Assembly: GCA_021399445.1 (NCBI GenBank)
Contig: JAJTUQ010000003.1
Coordinates: 4,464,001 to 4,528,000 of the forward strand
Length of the DNA: 64,000 nucleotides
Direction of reading: 5' to 3'
From: Xylogone sp. PMI_703
Taxonomy: Eukaryota; Ascomycota; Leotiomycetes
Shown: piece after piece, positions 1-11,300 of the stretch
How the letters are laid out: every line of letters starts with the position of its first letter
How positions within the stretch are numbered: position 1 is the first letter of the stretch
Notes under the pieces: model-generated
Database searches by the model: none
What the model saw: the letters and a program-made list of their open reading frames with translations, nothing else
Told to the model about the DNA's origin: nothing
Translations under genes and position numbers: made by a program

Positions 1-224
1 TCAGCTTGAACGTATGGGGCGCCTACCTGTTCTGGGCAATGATATGCGCTTCTGGGCTTGTCTTACTTGGAATTTGGGCACCAGAAACGAAGGGCGTACC
101 CATGGAGATGATGGAAGATTTATTTGCCGGGAAATGGTACATGGGATGGAAAGCAAAAGTTGACTTTACGGAAGCCAGTAGAATAGACAGGTCCATTAGT
201 ATTAATGCTATGAGCAAAGCTTAA
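1..224 (+). CDS. MFS sugar transporter, C-terminal fragment
   Basis: This is the 3' end of a gene that begins left of the window; the frame is open from base 3 and ends with TAA at 222-224. The peptide carries a last membrane helix (WGAYLFWAMICASGLVLLGIW) followed by the PETKG signature that closes the twelfth helix of the sugar/H+ symporter family, then a short charged cytosolic tail. In this family the protein imports sugars or related polyols across the plasma membrane. Substrate cannot be inferred from the tail alone. I see no frame break in the visible part. Confidence 0.85.
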   Translation, partial: SLNVWGAYLFWAMICASGLVLLGIWAPETKGVPMEMMEDLFAGKWYMGWKAKVDFTEASRIDRSISINAMSKA

Positions 225-544
225 AGGCTTTCGATGTTTCATAACATTCCGTAAGACGCTTAGTATAGTTCTTGAGACACGACGCCCCGACCGATAATGC
301 TCATGTGGTTCCTATTATAAGCTATTATATTTTGAAAGTGCTTTAATCTTCTTGAGAGTAGATTATGCTAGGACTTGAATTGACTACGGTACAGCCATGC
401 GTGGCTGGCAGCCTCACTCAACTGTCAGGTCCTGGAAATGGAGGGATTGATCCAAGCCGGCACAGTAATGGCCTTGCCGCACTAATTAACTTATGATAAG
501 TGGCACGCTGTAAACCTGGGTTGAAACGGTATACTAGAATAAGG
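225..544. other. intergenic, 3' flank of transporter
   Basis: AT-rich sequence with no supported gene. The degraded reading of the neighbouring pseudogene may continue weakly into it on the minus strand, but I could not follow it with confidence. Confidence 0.4.
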
Positions 545-1290
545 CCAAGGCTCTGGACACCTCTGTCCATTCAACTAATCCAAGGTACTGGACTGTCATC
601 CAGTTATCCTTACTCCTAGTCACACGAGTGCCATAGATATCAGCAGACCATAGCACTGCTCAACTGTTATAATTGGACGGTGCAATCAATCCGCCAGCCC
701 TGCCCATCTATTGCTAGACCTCACAATTCCGGCTCAAGCAAGTGTAGCGTTTATATTTAGGCTCATACTACAGGCTCGGTGTACCTTTGTAGCCGATCTT
801 GGTGATAACTGAACCAAAGGTATCTATAGCGAAAGCATTACCTTGGCCATCTTCAGCCATATCCTAGAATCTAGTACTAATTCCCCGTCCTGTGTAAAAT
901 TTCGTTATGAATAGAGACAAGATCTGATATCCAGCTGATCTTATGGGCATTGGTATCATAACGGATAATACTATTAGGACCAGTGAAGTCGGCTGATGAG
1001 AGATTGCGAGACGTTGTTTCCAGGAACGCTATAAGTGAGGTGGCCACAAAATACATTGGATTCATACCGTTGTAAGCGCTGCGGCTGTTGATGCTGTCTA
1101 TAGGGCGGGGGTAGAGGGTTGAGTAACTGGCGTAGCCTTCATCTGCTTCGTTCTCGGGGAGTGCAGCTAACGCGGGAATAATCTCTAGTGCTATGTATAT
1201 TACCGGACGGATCATCGCCAGCATTGCTAGTAGAACGACCAACAACAACTGCCACATATACATGAGCGATATCCGCCTTCCCGTATCCAT
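545..1290 (-). pseudogene. decayed secreted beta-propeller-like gene (SMP-30/TRI14-like?)
   Basis: The minus strand has an intact 137-codon start (ATG at 1290-1288) with a hydrophobic N-terminus and the phrase IIRYDTNAHKISWISDL, ending at a stop near 877. Downstream, in another frame, a further stretch (863-771) reads DMAEDGQGNAFAIDTFGSV, which resembles a propeller blade of SMP-30/TRI14-like proteins. It is then interrupted by TAG at 770-768, after which recognisable text (GGLIAPSNYNS, near 695-664) continues to more stops. At least one frameshift and three in-frame stops separate the pieces, and no single intron removes them. Two stops (866-864, 770-768) sit where family logic suggests Gln and Trp, so both could be C:G to T:A changes as made by repeat-induced point mutation. 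The family assignment is from memory of motif style and is weak; the decay itself is visible. Confidence 0.5.
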
Positions 1291-2154
1291 AGACTGGTGG
1301 TATGTCTTCAGCTCCGCATCGTTTGGGCGTATAATGTTGAAGGCTCCCTCACTCTGAGTTCTGGCTTTGTGATGAAAATCACCACTGGTGCCTTAACTAC
1401 CCCATCGTCTTCTTCAACCTTAGTCTGCTTATCTCCTCCCTCTTATTTCTACCCGAGTCGCCTTGAGGGCTTATTGAGATGGACCAGGAGAGCGAAGCCG
1501 CTGCCATTTTGAAATTGTTTCATCAGGGCCGGCCAGGCCTAAATTGCAAAGTTGCGCGTGCGGAGAATGCTTACACGCTAGATAAGGTGGGCCGAAAAAT
1601 TCTTCTTCGTATAACACCTCCTCTGATCTTTGTTTCTAGTGTTAATCCTTACTAACCTTCAATATATTAAGATAAAATACTAAAAATACCCAATTCGTAA
1701 ATCTCAGATCTTCGATATTATTACTACCCCGCCCCCAAGCAGTGTAAACAAGCTCATTCAGTGACCCGATTACTTAATCCCTGGTATTGTGGATACTTTC
1801 CCCATAAAATATTCCTTGAATAAGGGGATAAGGTCTTTGTGGTCGCCGTCAGATCTCACTGAGTACCCACAATAATATCCACTCGTTGTTACACTGCTTA
1901 GGGTATGCTTTTAGGGGGGCGGAGGAGGGATGGCCAACTTCAAGGAAAAGACATAGCATCCAGCAACTTTTTCGGCCTCATACCATGAGAAATCGTGAGT
2001 GATAAATCATCTCAATAAGTCGTTAACAAGTTAATAACTTGTATTCGTTCACGTTAACACTTCCACAATAAAATTTACTTGTGTAATCTTTTTATCTTCT
2101 ACTCTATAATTGTTACTCTAAAGACAATATATCGAGCCCATTAATAGACATTTA
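1291..2154. other. intergenic, AT-rich
   Basis: No gene supported. The stretch 1600-2150 is strongly AT-rich with a G-run (gggggg) near 1915 and many short poly-A/T tracts; it is the 3' flank of the nitroreductase on the right. Confidence 0.5.
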
Positions 2155-2858
2155 TCATTTAAGAACTTGCAAAGTTTCACTGAAAGGTAACTTAGCAGGA
2201 ACTTCGGGGTGTGGCTGAGCAGGCTCGCCAAAATTCAAATTAGCCTTAAGTGAATAGTCGTCCGGCACACCAACGAATTTCTTGATAGCAGCCTCTGCGG
2301 GTGGTATTGCTGCCATATGCTGTAGGTTGGCACCAAAGCCTTCAATCTCAAGCGCAGTCCAGACAAGGATTTGTGCCATGCCGCTCGTGTGCTCCGAAAA
2401 CTGCTCAAATACGTGGGCAGCAGCCTTATGAGTCTCCTGAGCCTCCTTGATCGCCTGCCCAGAGACCCAAAATAGAACCTGCCATGCGCTTCTGGTCAAT
2501 AGCTAATCACAGGAAGTTAAGATTAGAGTAATGTTACCGATCCATATGCATTTTTGAATGCTTGGAAACGTGGACCCATGGCATCCCAGACACCTGGGCC
2601 AGCTCCCTTAAGGATTGGTTCTGCGACGGTAATAACGGCATCCCAGAGGTCCTTGTGCTTCTGTCCGAGGACGATGGTAATACGTCCTGGCTGCGTATTA
2701 TATGAAGACGGGGCGAAAGAGATGACTTCTTGGATAATCTCCTCTATACGACTATCTGGAACAGGGGAGGTGTCCTTCAGTGCATATACAGAGCGACGGT
2801 ATTTCGCCGCGGCCAGCCATTGGTTGGTACTGATGTCCGGGGACGATAGTGTGGTCAT
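2155..2858 (-). CDS. nitroreductase family protein (Frm2/Hbn1-like)
   Basis: Two exons on the minus strand: 2858-2538 and 2478-2155, joined in phase 0 (intron donor GTAACA, acceptor GGCAG), giving about 214 aa, the usual length of fungal Frm2/Hbn1 nitroreductases. Near the start the protein has the RRSVYALKD phrase (the R-S/T-x-R/Y motif that holds the FMN phosphate), then SFAPSSYNTQPGR, the conserved FMN-side loop of this subfamily, and the splice restores NAYGS-VLFW. Such flavoproteins reduce nitroaromatics or quinones with NAD(P)H and affect lipid signalling and oxidative stress in yeast. It probably acts as a soluble homodimer. The neighbouring P450 is over 2 kb away in the opposite orientation, so joint function is only a guess. 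Confidence 0.85.
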
Positions 2859-3589
2859 TGTGCTGTCGAATGTAATAGGGAGCTCGAATAAAGACTTCAG
2901 AAGAGTTAGAATAAGAATGAAAGGAAAGGAAAGATCGACAGGAAAAGCACGATATATGGTTTATTTCACGGAACCAACCTTATTAAGCTTAGAGGGATCA
3001 GTTTTATGATATTAGTCAACATTGTAATCCCAGTTAGCTAACGTTCTTGTACCATTAATAATTGGAAAGAATCACGCTTACATATCAATTTCGTAATATT
3101 AATAATTATGGGTGTAACTATAAAATATATTTCAGGCACCCTAGTCTGACCAATTATCTGTGTTTAATTAATCTAAATACACTTCCCACTCCATTTACCT
3201 GTCAACACGTGATCGGTAAAACAGATGTTATTACCTCCGCTCCGACGCTATTCTTAACAAGTGGATTTAGACGAGAGCTTGAGTGAACTTCAGTTATACC
3301 TCACATTTTCACTGTTCTGGATACCAGCATGCCAGTATCGAATTATGCTTGTTATTTAACAATCATACTAAAATTCAGACAGTGGAAAGCCCTGGTTTGT
3401 GCCGCAAGTCGCCTCATGGCCTTATCGTACCAACAGAAACTCATATTCCATCCAAAGACCCGTCCTCTGGGATTGATGAAGTTGTTCTAACTATCACAGT
3501 TGGCCTATTACTGCACGATAATTGTGCCAAGCCTAGTAATTTAGGAAATTCAAGCCTGAGCCTTTAAAGTCATGATACACCCCGCCACG
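2859..3589. other. intergenic, upstream of nitroreductase
   Basis: AT-rich non-coding sequence that must include the nitroreductase promoter. No gene or clear motif is supported. Confidence 0.4.
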
Positions 3590-4189
3590 GGGTTCCAGTT
3601 CAATGCGGGTTATAATTTTCTTATCGGCGGTAAAAATTTTTAAGATCATCCAGGGCTAAAAATTAATCCGGTATGCTGAGTATATGCTGAAATCAAGGCT
3701 TACAGGGCTCTCCAGGGTTTTTAAGACCTGTAAGCCTTGTAAGCCCCACAGGCTCTGTATCGCTGTAGGCTCTATGAGCTTTCAGCATATGCTTAACATA
3801 TACTGAGCATGTAGAGCTTACAGCGATACAGAGCCTGTAGAGCCTGTATATGCTCAGCAAATGCTTAATATATGCTAAACTTGTAAAGCTTGCAGAGCGT
3901 ACTGAGCCTACCGAGCCTGTAGAGCTTAAAGGGCTTATAGAGTTTACAGTACATAGACTTCAAAGCCTGTAGGGCTTACAGGGCCTACAGAGCATATGTT
4001 GAGCATATGCTGAAAGCTCATAGAGCCTACAACGCTTACAGGACTTGAGCATATGCTGAGCATACCGGATTAACCCCATTTGCCCTTTCCTGAGCTTGCG
4101 CAAAGGTTTCTCCGACCCCCGCCGACGTTCGACCGCCACAACTTTTTACCCCCGTTGAGAAAAACATTACCCCCGTTCAACTGGGACCC
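3590..4189. mobile_element. long-TIR non-autonomous element, copy 1
   Basis: A roughly 600-bp element built as arm-core-arm. The outer ends are GGGTTCCAGTTCA (from 3590) and its inverted counterpart ending at 4189. The left arm (3590-3662) and right arm (4074-4189) are diverged inverted copies. The core (3663-4073) starts TTAATCCGGTATGCTGAG and ends with the inverse, ending TTAA. Inside it are many imperfect 9-12 base units such as TAGAGCCTGTAGAGCTTACA and repeated AGCATATGCT palindromes, arranged so that the two halves can pair. No coding capacity is visible. I see no target-site duplication for this copy. Copy 2 at 4371-4874 has the same plan. Confidence 0.75.
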
Positions 4190-4360
4190 GACTCTCATCA
4201 ATCACGGTCTTTGTAGCCGTGCGAAACTCGGCCGAATCCATGGCTCTGAAGTGTGCTGCACAACGCAACCGACTACTGGGACTGTGATTGTGACGGTCCT
4301 GAGGTCCACTTAGTTCCTTTGTCAGCATTGTATCAGGGGCCTGATAACAATATCCGACTG
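4190..4360. other. spacer between the two long-TIR elements
   Basis: About 170 bp of apparently single-copy sequence separating the two elements. It shows no open frame of note and no repeat with the elements. Confidence 0.5.
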
Positions 4361-4370
4361 ACCGATTAGC
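4361..4370. repeat. 10-bp direct repeat flanking element copy 2
   Basis: ACCGATTAGC lies directly before the left end of element copy 2 and recurs at 4875-4884 directly after its right end. This is the expected form of a target-site duplication of 9-10 bp, as made by Mutator-type transposases. Confidence 0.7.
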
Positions 4371-4874
4371 GGGTTCCAGCTCAGCTCAGCGGGGGGTCAA
4401 AAGTGTGGCGTTCGAACGTCGGCGGGGGTCGGACAAACTTTTACAAAAGTTCAGCTAAGGTCAATAAGGTTAATCCGGTGTGCTCAGCATATGCTCTGTA
4501 GGTTCTATACTGTAAGCTCTATAAGCCCTATAAGCTCTGTAAGCTCTGTAACCTTTCAACATATGTTTAGCATATGCTGAGTATATGTTAGATAATTATA
4601 GGCTCTGTATCACTGTAAGCTTTGTATTACTATAAGCTTTATAAGCCCTATAGGCCCTGTAAGCCTATAACGATACAGAGCCTACAGTGATAGAGTGATA
4701 CAGAGAGCTTATAAAGCCTCATAAATTATAAGGTTTCAGCATATGCTCAGTATACCGGATTGATTGTTATTGACCCCTCCTGAGGTCAGAAATTTTGACC
4801 CCCGATGATGTCGCGTTGCGCCACACCTTTGACCCGCGTTGAGAAATGTTTGAGTCGCGTTGAGCTGGAACCCA
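4371..4874. mobile_element. long-TIR non-autonomous element, copy 2 (MULE-type MITE?)
   Basis: A 504-bp element with the same arm-core-arm plan as copy 1. Outer ends are GGGTTCCAGCTCA at 4371 and its inverse at the right end. The left arm (4371-4469) pairs with the right arm (4764-4874); both contain the GGGTCAAA and GTGTGGCG blocks. The core (4470-4763) begins TTAATCCGGTGTGCTCAGC and ends with the inverse, with TTGA in place of TTAA, and holds the AGCATATGCT and AAGCTCTATAAGCCC units. The left arm is also an inverted match of the right arm of copy 1. Long TIRs, no ORF and a 10-bp flanking duplication suggest a Mutator-like non-autonomous element; the superfamily is inferred. Confidence 0.75.
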
Positions 4875-4884
4875 ACCGATTAGC

Positions 4885-5267
4885 ATAGGGCAGAAAAGGG
4901 CAGTGCGAAACCCTCCCTACGGAACAAGATTCTTTGGCTTGTTGTCCGTTTTGGCCACCCCTAGTTCCTGTTCCCGTTCCTGGCCCCTATCCACACACGA
5001 TCTGGAGAAGCTGGGTTTCTCCACACGGGGACGGAGGAAGTCTCCAGGTATCTGCTCTCCGGCGGATCGCAGCCGTCCCGATGTTTTCCCGCGGAGGGCA
5101 CTCCGTCATGGCAGCGGGCATCAAGATTGCTTAAAAGGAAATGTAACTACCACCTACCAGGCCATCGGCAACGCCAGGAAAGGACCATATTTAAGGTCAG
5201 GAAACAATAAGCAAATAGACGGATCTCAAAGGGATCTTCTCCTCCTCTTGGCCTTGATTCTCCCAAC
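4885..5267 (+). promoter_or_regulatory. upstream region of the P450 gene
   Basis: GC-rich compared with its left side. Between about 5050 and 5110 it holds CTCCGGCGGATCG, CAGCCG, CCGCGGAGG and ACTCCG, a dense set of CGG/CCG triplets of the kind bound by Zn2Cys6 factors (for example CGG and CCG halves seven bases apart near 5060). The regulatory role is inferred from position only. Confidence 0.35.
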
Positions 5268-7320
5268 ATGCTAGCTCGTCAGGCGGGAAGCGGCGAGGCT
5301 CTCGCTGTGATCTCCACAGCTGCGGCACTAATTGCCAGTAACATATTGATATCAATCCTTGGTGGTGTTTCCCTTGTTTCTACTGCATATGTGGTCTACC
5401 AGCGATTCCTCTCTCCTCTTGCGAAGTTCCCAGGTCCATTTTGGGCGTCATTATCGCCGCTTTGGAAGCTTATCGTCTTCCGTCGTGGGGACTTCCATCT
5501 CACTATCCAGAGGCTACACGATAAATACGGCCGAACAGTCCGGATCGCGCCAAATGAGGTCATCATAGCAGAAGGGGAAGCTATTCGACAAATATATAGT
5601 ACAGTGGAGGGACGGGACTTCCTCAAGGTTCGAGTTCTCTATTCCTCAATCATTGACTGCTTTACTAACCGAGCTTAAATAGACCGATTATTATGAGTGA
5701 GTACTGAGTTACAATATTCCTTTTTAACATTATGCCGATGTCCTGGCCAGATTATAATGCAGACTTAAGAACCAAGATCTAACACTATCACAGTGCATTC
5801 ACAGCGTTTAGACCTACTATTTTCGGTCAACGTGACCCAGTGTTGCATGCCAAGCGCAAGCGCATCGTCTCTCATGGCTACTCCATGAATGCACTACAAG
5901 CGATGGAGGAATACGTCCAAGACCGTCTTAGAGTTTTCATGGATAAAATGTCTGGTTTTGCTTCTAATGGACAAGTAGTGAACCTGAGCAAGTGGTCTCA
6001 CTTCTTCGCATTTGACGTTATTGGAGAGTTGGTATGTCTATAGAACAGAAGTCTTCTTTCGTTAAGCCATAGTTATTGACGTATACGTTAGGCTTTCAGT
6101 GAAGGATTCGGTATGCTCGATAGCGGCGTTGAAGACGAACACATTTCTCTCATTAACAACCAGATGGAATTTGGTTCTACGATCGGAATGATTCCATCTC
6201 TCATTCCAGTGACTAAATGGACGTGGCTCCCGGTTCCTTGGTTAAAGAGAATCCAAGCTGGAAGAGAACGACTAAAGGAGGTGAGAAATCCAGGATTCTA
6301 TTGAGTCCATTTTATCGTACTAATTTTACTCTTTAGTTAACACGATCCCGAGTTGAGCGTCGTAAGGAGAAGCAAAGTGATCGCAAGGATCTTCTGGGTC
6401 GATTAATTGAGGCTAAAGATCCGGTGACCGGGGAGATGCTCGACCCTATCGACCTGCGGACCGAAGCTTTCTCTAGCATGTGAGTCATTCTATTCGTTTG
6501 GGCTGGGTTGAGCTCAATGATTGTAATCTAACACTAACTTCTCTAAGTGTTGCAGGAAGTGACTCCACCTCTTCCGCGCTGGGCTACACTTTCTACCATA
6601 TCCTCACTCATCCAGGCGTCCAGAAGACAGTCACCGAAGAATTACGTGCCGCATTCCCAGATAAAGTGATTGGAAGTGAAGATGCCATGCCCAAATACTC
6701 AGAACTTGGCAAACTTCCATACCTGCAAGCCTGCCTTAAGGAATCACTTCGCCTCACACCTCCCGCTACAATTCATCTCCCTCGATCTGTCCCAGCTGGT
6801 GGTAAGATGATTGCTGGAACTTACTACCCCGCAGGAGTAAGTGATATATAGAGATAATCTACGTCAATAAGACTAGTTACAATTGCTGATCCTTATCAGG
6901 CTACCGTTGGGATATCTGCTCTACCTATTCATCATAACCCAGAACTATTCGGTCCAGATGCCCTTAAATTCAACCCAGATCGATGGATACATGGGTCCAA
7001 GGGTCTTAGTGTCGAAGAAATGAATAAATACTGGATTCCATTTGGAATTGGTTCACGGCAGTGCATTGGTAAGAATGTAGCGCTTTTAGAGGTAAGTCAT
7101 TAACGTGGAATACGATACTTGCTTTACTTATTAACGTTCGAATCTGTCCTAACTCTTTACGCTGCAGCTTGTCAAACTGGTTGGCACCTTACTACTACTC
7201 TTTGATATCGAATTGGTCAAGACGGGTCCGACGACGGAGATTCCGGAATCCGGATCTTATTTCTTCGCTAGAATGAAGGATCCCGTCATGGTGAGACTAA
7301 AGGCTAGGACTGCAGCATGA
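5268..7320 (+). CDS. cytochrome P450 monooxygenase
   Basis: Eight exons: 5268-5627, 5683-5696, 5794-6031, 6092-6280, 6337-6479, 6548-6836, 6900-7091, 7168-7320, giving 525 aa, normal for a microsomal fungal P450. The N-terminus has a membrane anchor (residues about 20-45) and the proline hinge KFPGPFWASL. The I-helix oxygen motif AGSDST is at about 317-322 (Ser replaces the first Thr of the usual AGxDTT), ExxR is in KESLR, and the haem loop FGIGSRQCIGKN places the thiolate ligand at about Cys466. It should hydroxylate or demethylate a small hydrophobic compound with electrons from the ER reductase; the general look is of pisatin-demethylase-like fungal P450s. The second exon is only 14 nt and restores the phrase TDYYDAFTAF. 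The first intron donor (GTTCGA) is weak. No biosynthetic core enzyme lies nearby. Confidence 0.9.
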
Positions 7321-8386
7321 ATTGAGACCAGAGGATAGAGCGGTATCTATTTGATCTCAATTCTTATTCTGGTAACTGTATTGAACTGCTCAATACATCT
7401 ATTATAAACATATGCCTTCATATAATAAAGAATACTTAGACCCAACTAAGTGCTAAGTATTAGCTAGCTAATCTAGCCTCGGATTCAGCCAGATCATGGA
7501 TGTTAATTCTCTTGGAAATGCATGAGCACTAATTTACTATTTTGCCAGAGGAAGCATGTGACTAAAAGTCTTTGGTGGCAGTTGGGAACTTGCGCTGGTT
7601 ATGATAGTTAAGCGGCGAGTTATAGGCATTCCCGTTGCTATAGGGATATCCGTATATTATGAATTCTGTTATTGAAATGACTCATATTTTGCGTGATATA
7701 TTACGGATTCGTAATACCTCGTAAAGAGCATCAGGACACGGTAGCTGTGAAGGTTCATGAGGGAGGAGAGTCGGAGACTCGCAGCCGAGGAACGTAAGCG
7801 AAGGACCTTGGGAGATTTACGTGACAACATTGGATCGTGAGATGATACGGAGGTACGGAGGTACAGACCATCATTTCGAGGTGGGAGACGAGAAAGCATT
7901 CAGGCACAGTAATTCTCGTACAGAAGAAACAGAATAGGGCGATCTGTTTCGTACTGTACTGGTACCTCTGGTCCCTCGTGAAAGAGAACCGTAAGTCCCT
8001 TAAGCCCCTGCATTGGATGCCGGGAGGGATTCGCCAGTCGCGACGAAGCGCTTAGTTGACCTGCTGCTTACGGTAGAAGCGTTTCGAAAGGAGGCTGTAC
8101 CAGTCCTGGGTCGAGGACGTGTAAGCCCGTTTCCACGCACAAATCACCACCACAATAATCCCACAATTAATTCCATCCCCCTTTCTTCCCTCCTTCCAAC
8201 AATTCATCAACAACACACATTGACTTGGGTTCTAGAAATCCAACAATCCTCACCCACTCTGTCATTTTTTGGATGGGTTTTTTCATTTGAACCTTCTCTT
8301 CGTTCACTCGCTGGCTCCTCCCGCAACCCTCGGACTTCGCAGCCCTGCGACGTCTCCCCCAAAATTCAGCGAAGTTGTAGGCCACA
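7321..8386. other. intergenic and leader of IRE1
   Basis: The left half is the AT-rich 3' flank of the P450. From about 8100 to 8386 it is rich in C, T and A, as in fungal 5' leaders. It contains two short upstream ORFs beginning ATG at 8017 (12 codons) and 8273 (5 codons). No other gene is supported. Confidence 0.5.
8273..8290 (+). promoter_or_regulatory. 5-codon upstream ORF in the IRE1 leader
   Basis: ATG at 8273 reads MGFFI and stops at 8288-8290, about 97 bases before the IRE1 start. If it lies within the transcript it could reduce or gate translation of the sensor. The transcription start is not known, so this is a candidate only. Confidence 0.3.
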
Positions 8387-11300
8387 ATGATGCGACGGCC
8401 TCCGGGCGAAGGGCGGTCCGTCGTGAACACTTTTGTCCTCGCAACCGTGATCCTCTTCATCCCATGGCTTATCGATGCTCAGCAGCAGCAGCCGGTTCAG
8501 GCCATCCGTCCACGCTACGGTTCGTCGCACGAGCTCCATGATGCCGACGTCTCCCACACCTTCGCGGCCACGCGGATCTCCCAACAACGTCACGTCGAGA
8601 CTCCTCTGACTTCGGAGCGACGCAAGAACACCATTAGTGTTACCGATTATCACCACCGACCTAAGAAAAACGATGCGAGCGCCCTCGCTTTGGCTCCGGC
8701 GGACTCCGCCGTTCGAGCACCACCTGCAAGACAGCCCAGCAGCCCGACTGCTGGGCTTGCCTCGCCGCATTCTGCGCGGAGTCTTGAGGATTGGGAAGTA
8801 GAAGACTTTGTACTTTTGGCGACCGTCGATGGAAAATTACATGCTCGGGACAGGAAGACAGGCAGGGAGAGGTGGTCGTTGGAGGTTGACAAACCCATGG
8901 TGGAAACCACCTACTATCGACGAAATCGGTCCTCCGTCGAAGAAGACTACCAGACTGTCACCATTGACGATTATCTCTGGATCGTCGAGCCGAGTATTGA
9001 TGGCAGCATTTACATATACCGACCCCACGGGCCCAACCGGGGCTTGATCAACACGGGCCTCACGATGAAGAAGCTGGTGGAGGATATGGTGCCCTATGCA
9101 CCCGACGAGCCGCCAATCATGTACACAGGCGAGAAGAGAACCACTATGATTACCATCGATGCCCGGAATGGCAGAGTGCTTAAGTGGTTCGGCCCTACCG
9201 GAGCTGTCGTGAATGACGAAAGCTGTCTCCGACCGAATGGACCCCTCTCCACGGACAACGAAGAGTGTGATGCCAGTGCAACCTTAACGCTGGGCCGAAC
9301 GGAGTACATTGTGGGGATACAAAGCAAGGTAGATGCTCATATGATTGCATCCCTGAAGTTCTCAGAATGGGGCCCCAATAACTTCGATTCGGATCTTCAA
9401 CGGCAGTATCGGGCAAGTCTTGATAATAGATATATATACACCAGTCATGATGGCAGTATTGTTGGATTTGATCATGGAGAAAGCAGTATTTCTGAAAGCA
9501 AAAGGTTCATACAGAAGTTCTCGGCTCCCGTCGTTCGTGTCTTTGATGTGGCCAGACCCTGGACGGCGGAAGAGAAGAGCAACCGCCAACTCATAATACT
9601 TCCACAACCACTACCGCCGGATGAAGAGGATGATGCAGAGCGTGCCCAGCGTATCTTCCTTAATCATACGGAGGATGGAAGTTGGTACGCATTGTCTGGC
9701 ACATCATATCCTTGGGCCGTTCGAGGCTCCAAACAGGCGCGAGTCCAACAGCAAGATTGGTGGCAGCACCAACGCTCTTGGGAAGGGCTGAACGAGCTGG
9801 AACTGACAGAAGCCCTGGTTGGCCTACACTCGCTGGAGAACGCCCGGACCGAAAGACTCCTGACCATTTCGCCCACTACGATCGATGAGAATGCCAGTGA
9901 AAGCTTCATCGCTGATCAACTCTCAATAGTAGCCGAGGATCAGACTATCTTACGGGTAGTCCAACAGTTACCTCAAGTTGCAGCCAACAGCGTTTTGGAA
10001 TTCATAAAGAACCCTGTTCTCATCATATTTCTTATTGGAATGCTGATATCAAACCAAAGGAAGCTGAGAACCTGGGTGGGACAAACTGCAGGTGGAAAAA
10101 TCTTCCCGCGCACAATCGATGAGCCGCTCTCTGATAAACTTCCTGAGGTACCTGGATTGCCTAAAATTGAAGAGGAAGTTGATACCATCTCTCAACAGAC
10201 TCTAAACGTCATCCCTGCTGCCGACGACAACCACGTGAATTCAGATGGGGAGAAGACTGCCATTCCAGAGAAACTATCCAGTGGGGAAGACTTACCGCAG
10301 GCATCGCCTGATAAACCGACTCCCTCGCCTGAGAAGAAGAAAGCTCATAGAGGCCGCAGGGGAGGTGTTAAACACAAGAAGGGTCCTAGGGCCATATCCC
10401 AGGAGGCTTCTTCGGATGGGAAGCCTGCAAATGCACGACTCACAGTTGCAGATGCTGTTAGAGATGCCAAGAATATGGGAGAACAAACCAAGCTTGAGCC
10501 AGATATCCGCACTGTATCCCATGATCCTTCGGAGGTCTCTGGCCCTATAATACGCGTTGGCCAATTGGAGGTCAATACAGACAAACTTATTGGAACCGGT
10601 AGCAACGGCACAATGGTATTTGAAGGCAACTTTGATGGACGGTCAGTTGCTGTTAAGAGAATGTTGATTCAATTCTTCGATATCGCATCCCAGGAGACTA
10701 AACTTCTGCGAGAAAGTGATGATCATCCAAATGGTAAGCTTTATTCAAATATGGGACGCCAACCTCCTCTAATATGTATGACTAGTGATCCGTTATTACG
10801 CACAACAACAAGCCGCTGGGTTTTTATATATCGCCTTGGAGTTGTGCCCCGCATCACTAGCTGATGTGATTGAAAAGCCTCATCTTCACCGCGACTTGGC
10901 TCAAACTGGCGAAAAGGATCTACCCAATGTGCTCTACCAAATCACGAATGGCTTACAGCATCTGCATAATCTGAGAATCGTTCATCGTGATCTCAAGCCG
11001 CAGAATATCCTGGTCTCAATGGGCAAGGATGGTAGACCTCGCCTACTGGTATCCGATTTCGGTCTCTGCAAGAAGTTAGATGGTGAGCAGTCTTCTTTCC
11101 GAGCAACTACTGCTCATGCAGCTGGCACTTCAGGATGGCGCGCCCCGGAACTCCTCCTCGATGATGATCCTAAGGAAGGATCTGCCATGATAGATGCAAG
11201 CACGGAAGGGAACTCGGGATCTTTGCTTGTCAGCTCAGATAATCTGCCAAATCGGCGAGCTACTCGAGCGATTGATATCTTCTCCCTCGGACTCGTTTTC

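Noticed and set aside
8013..8390. 126-codon frame overlapping the IRE1 start
   Set aside because: It has no ATG (starts TTG) and reads low-complexity leader sequence.
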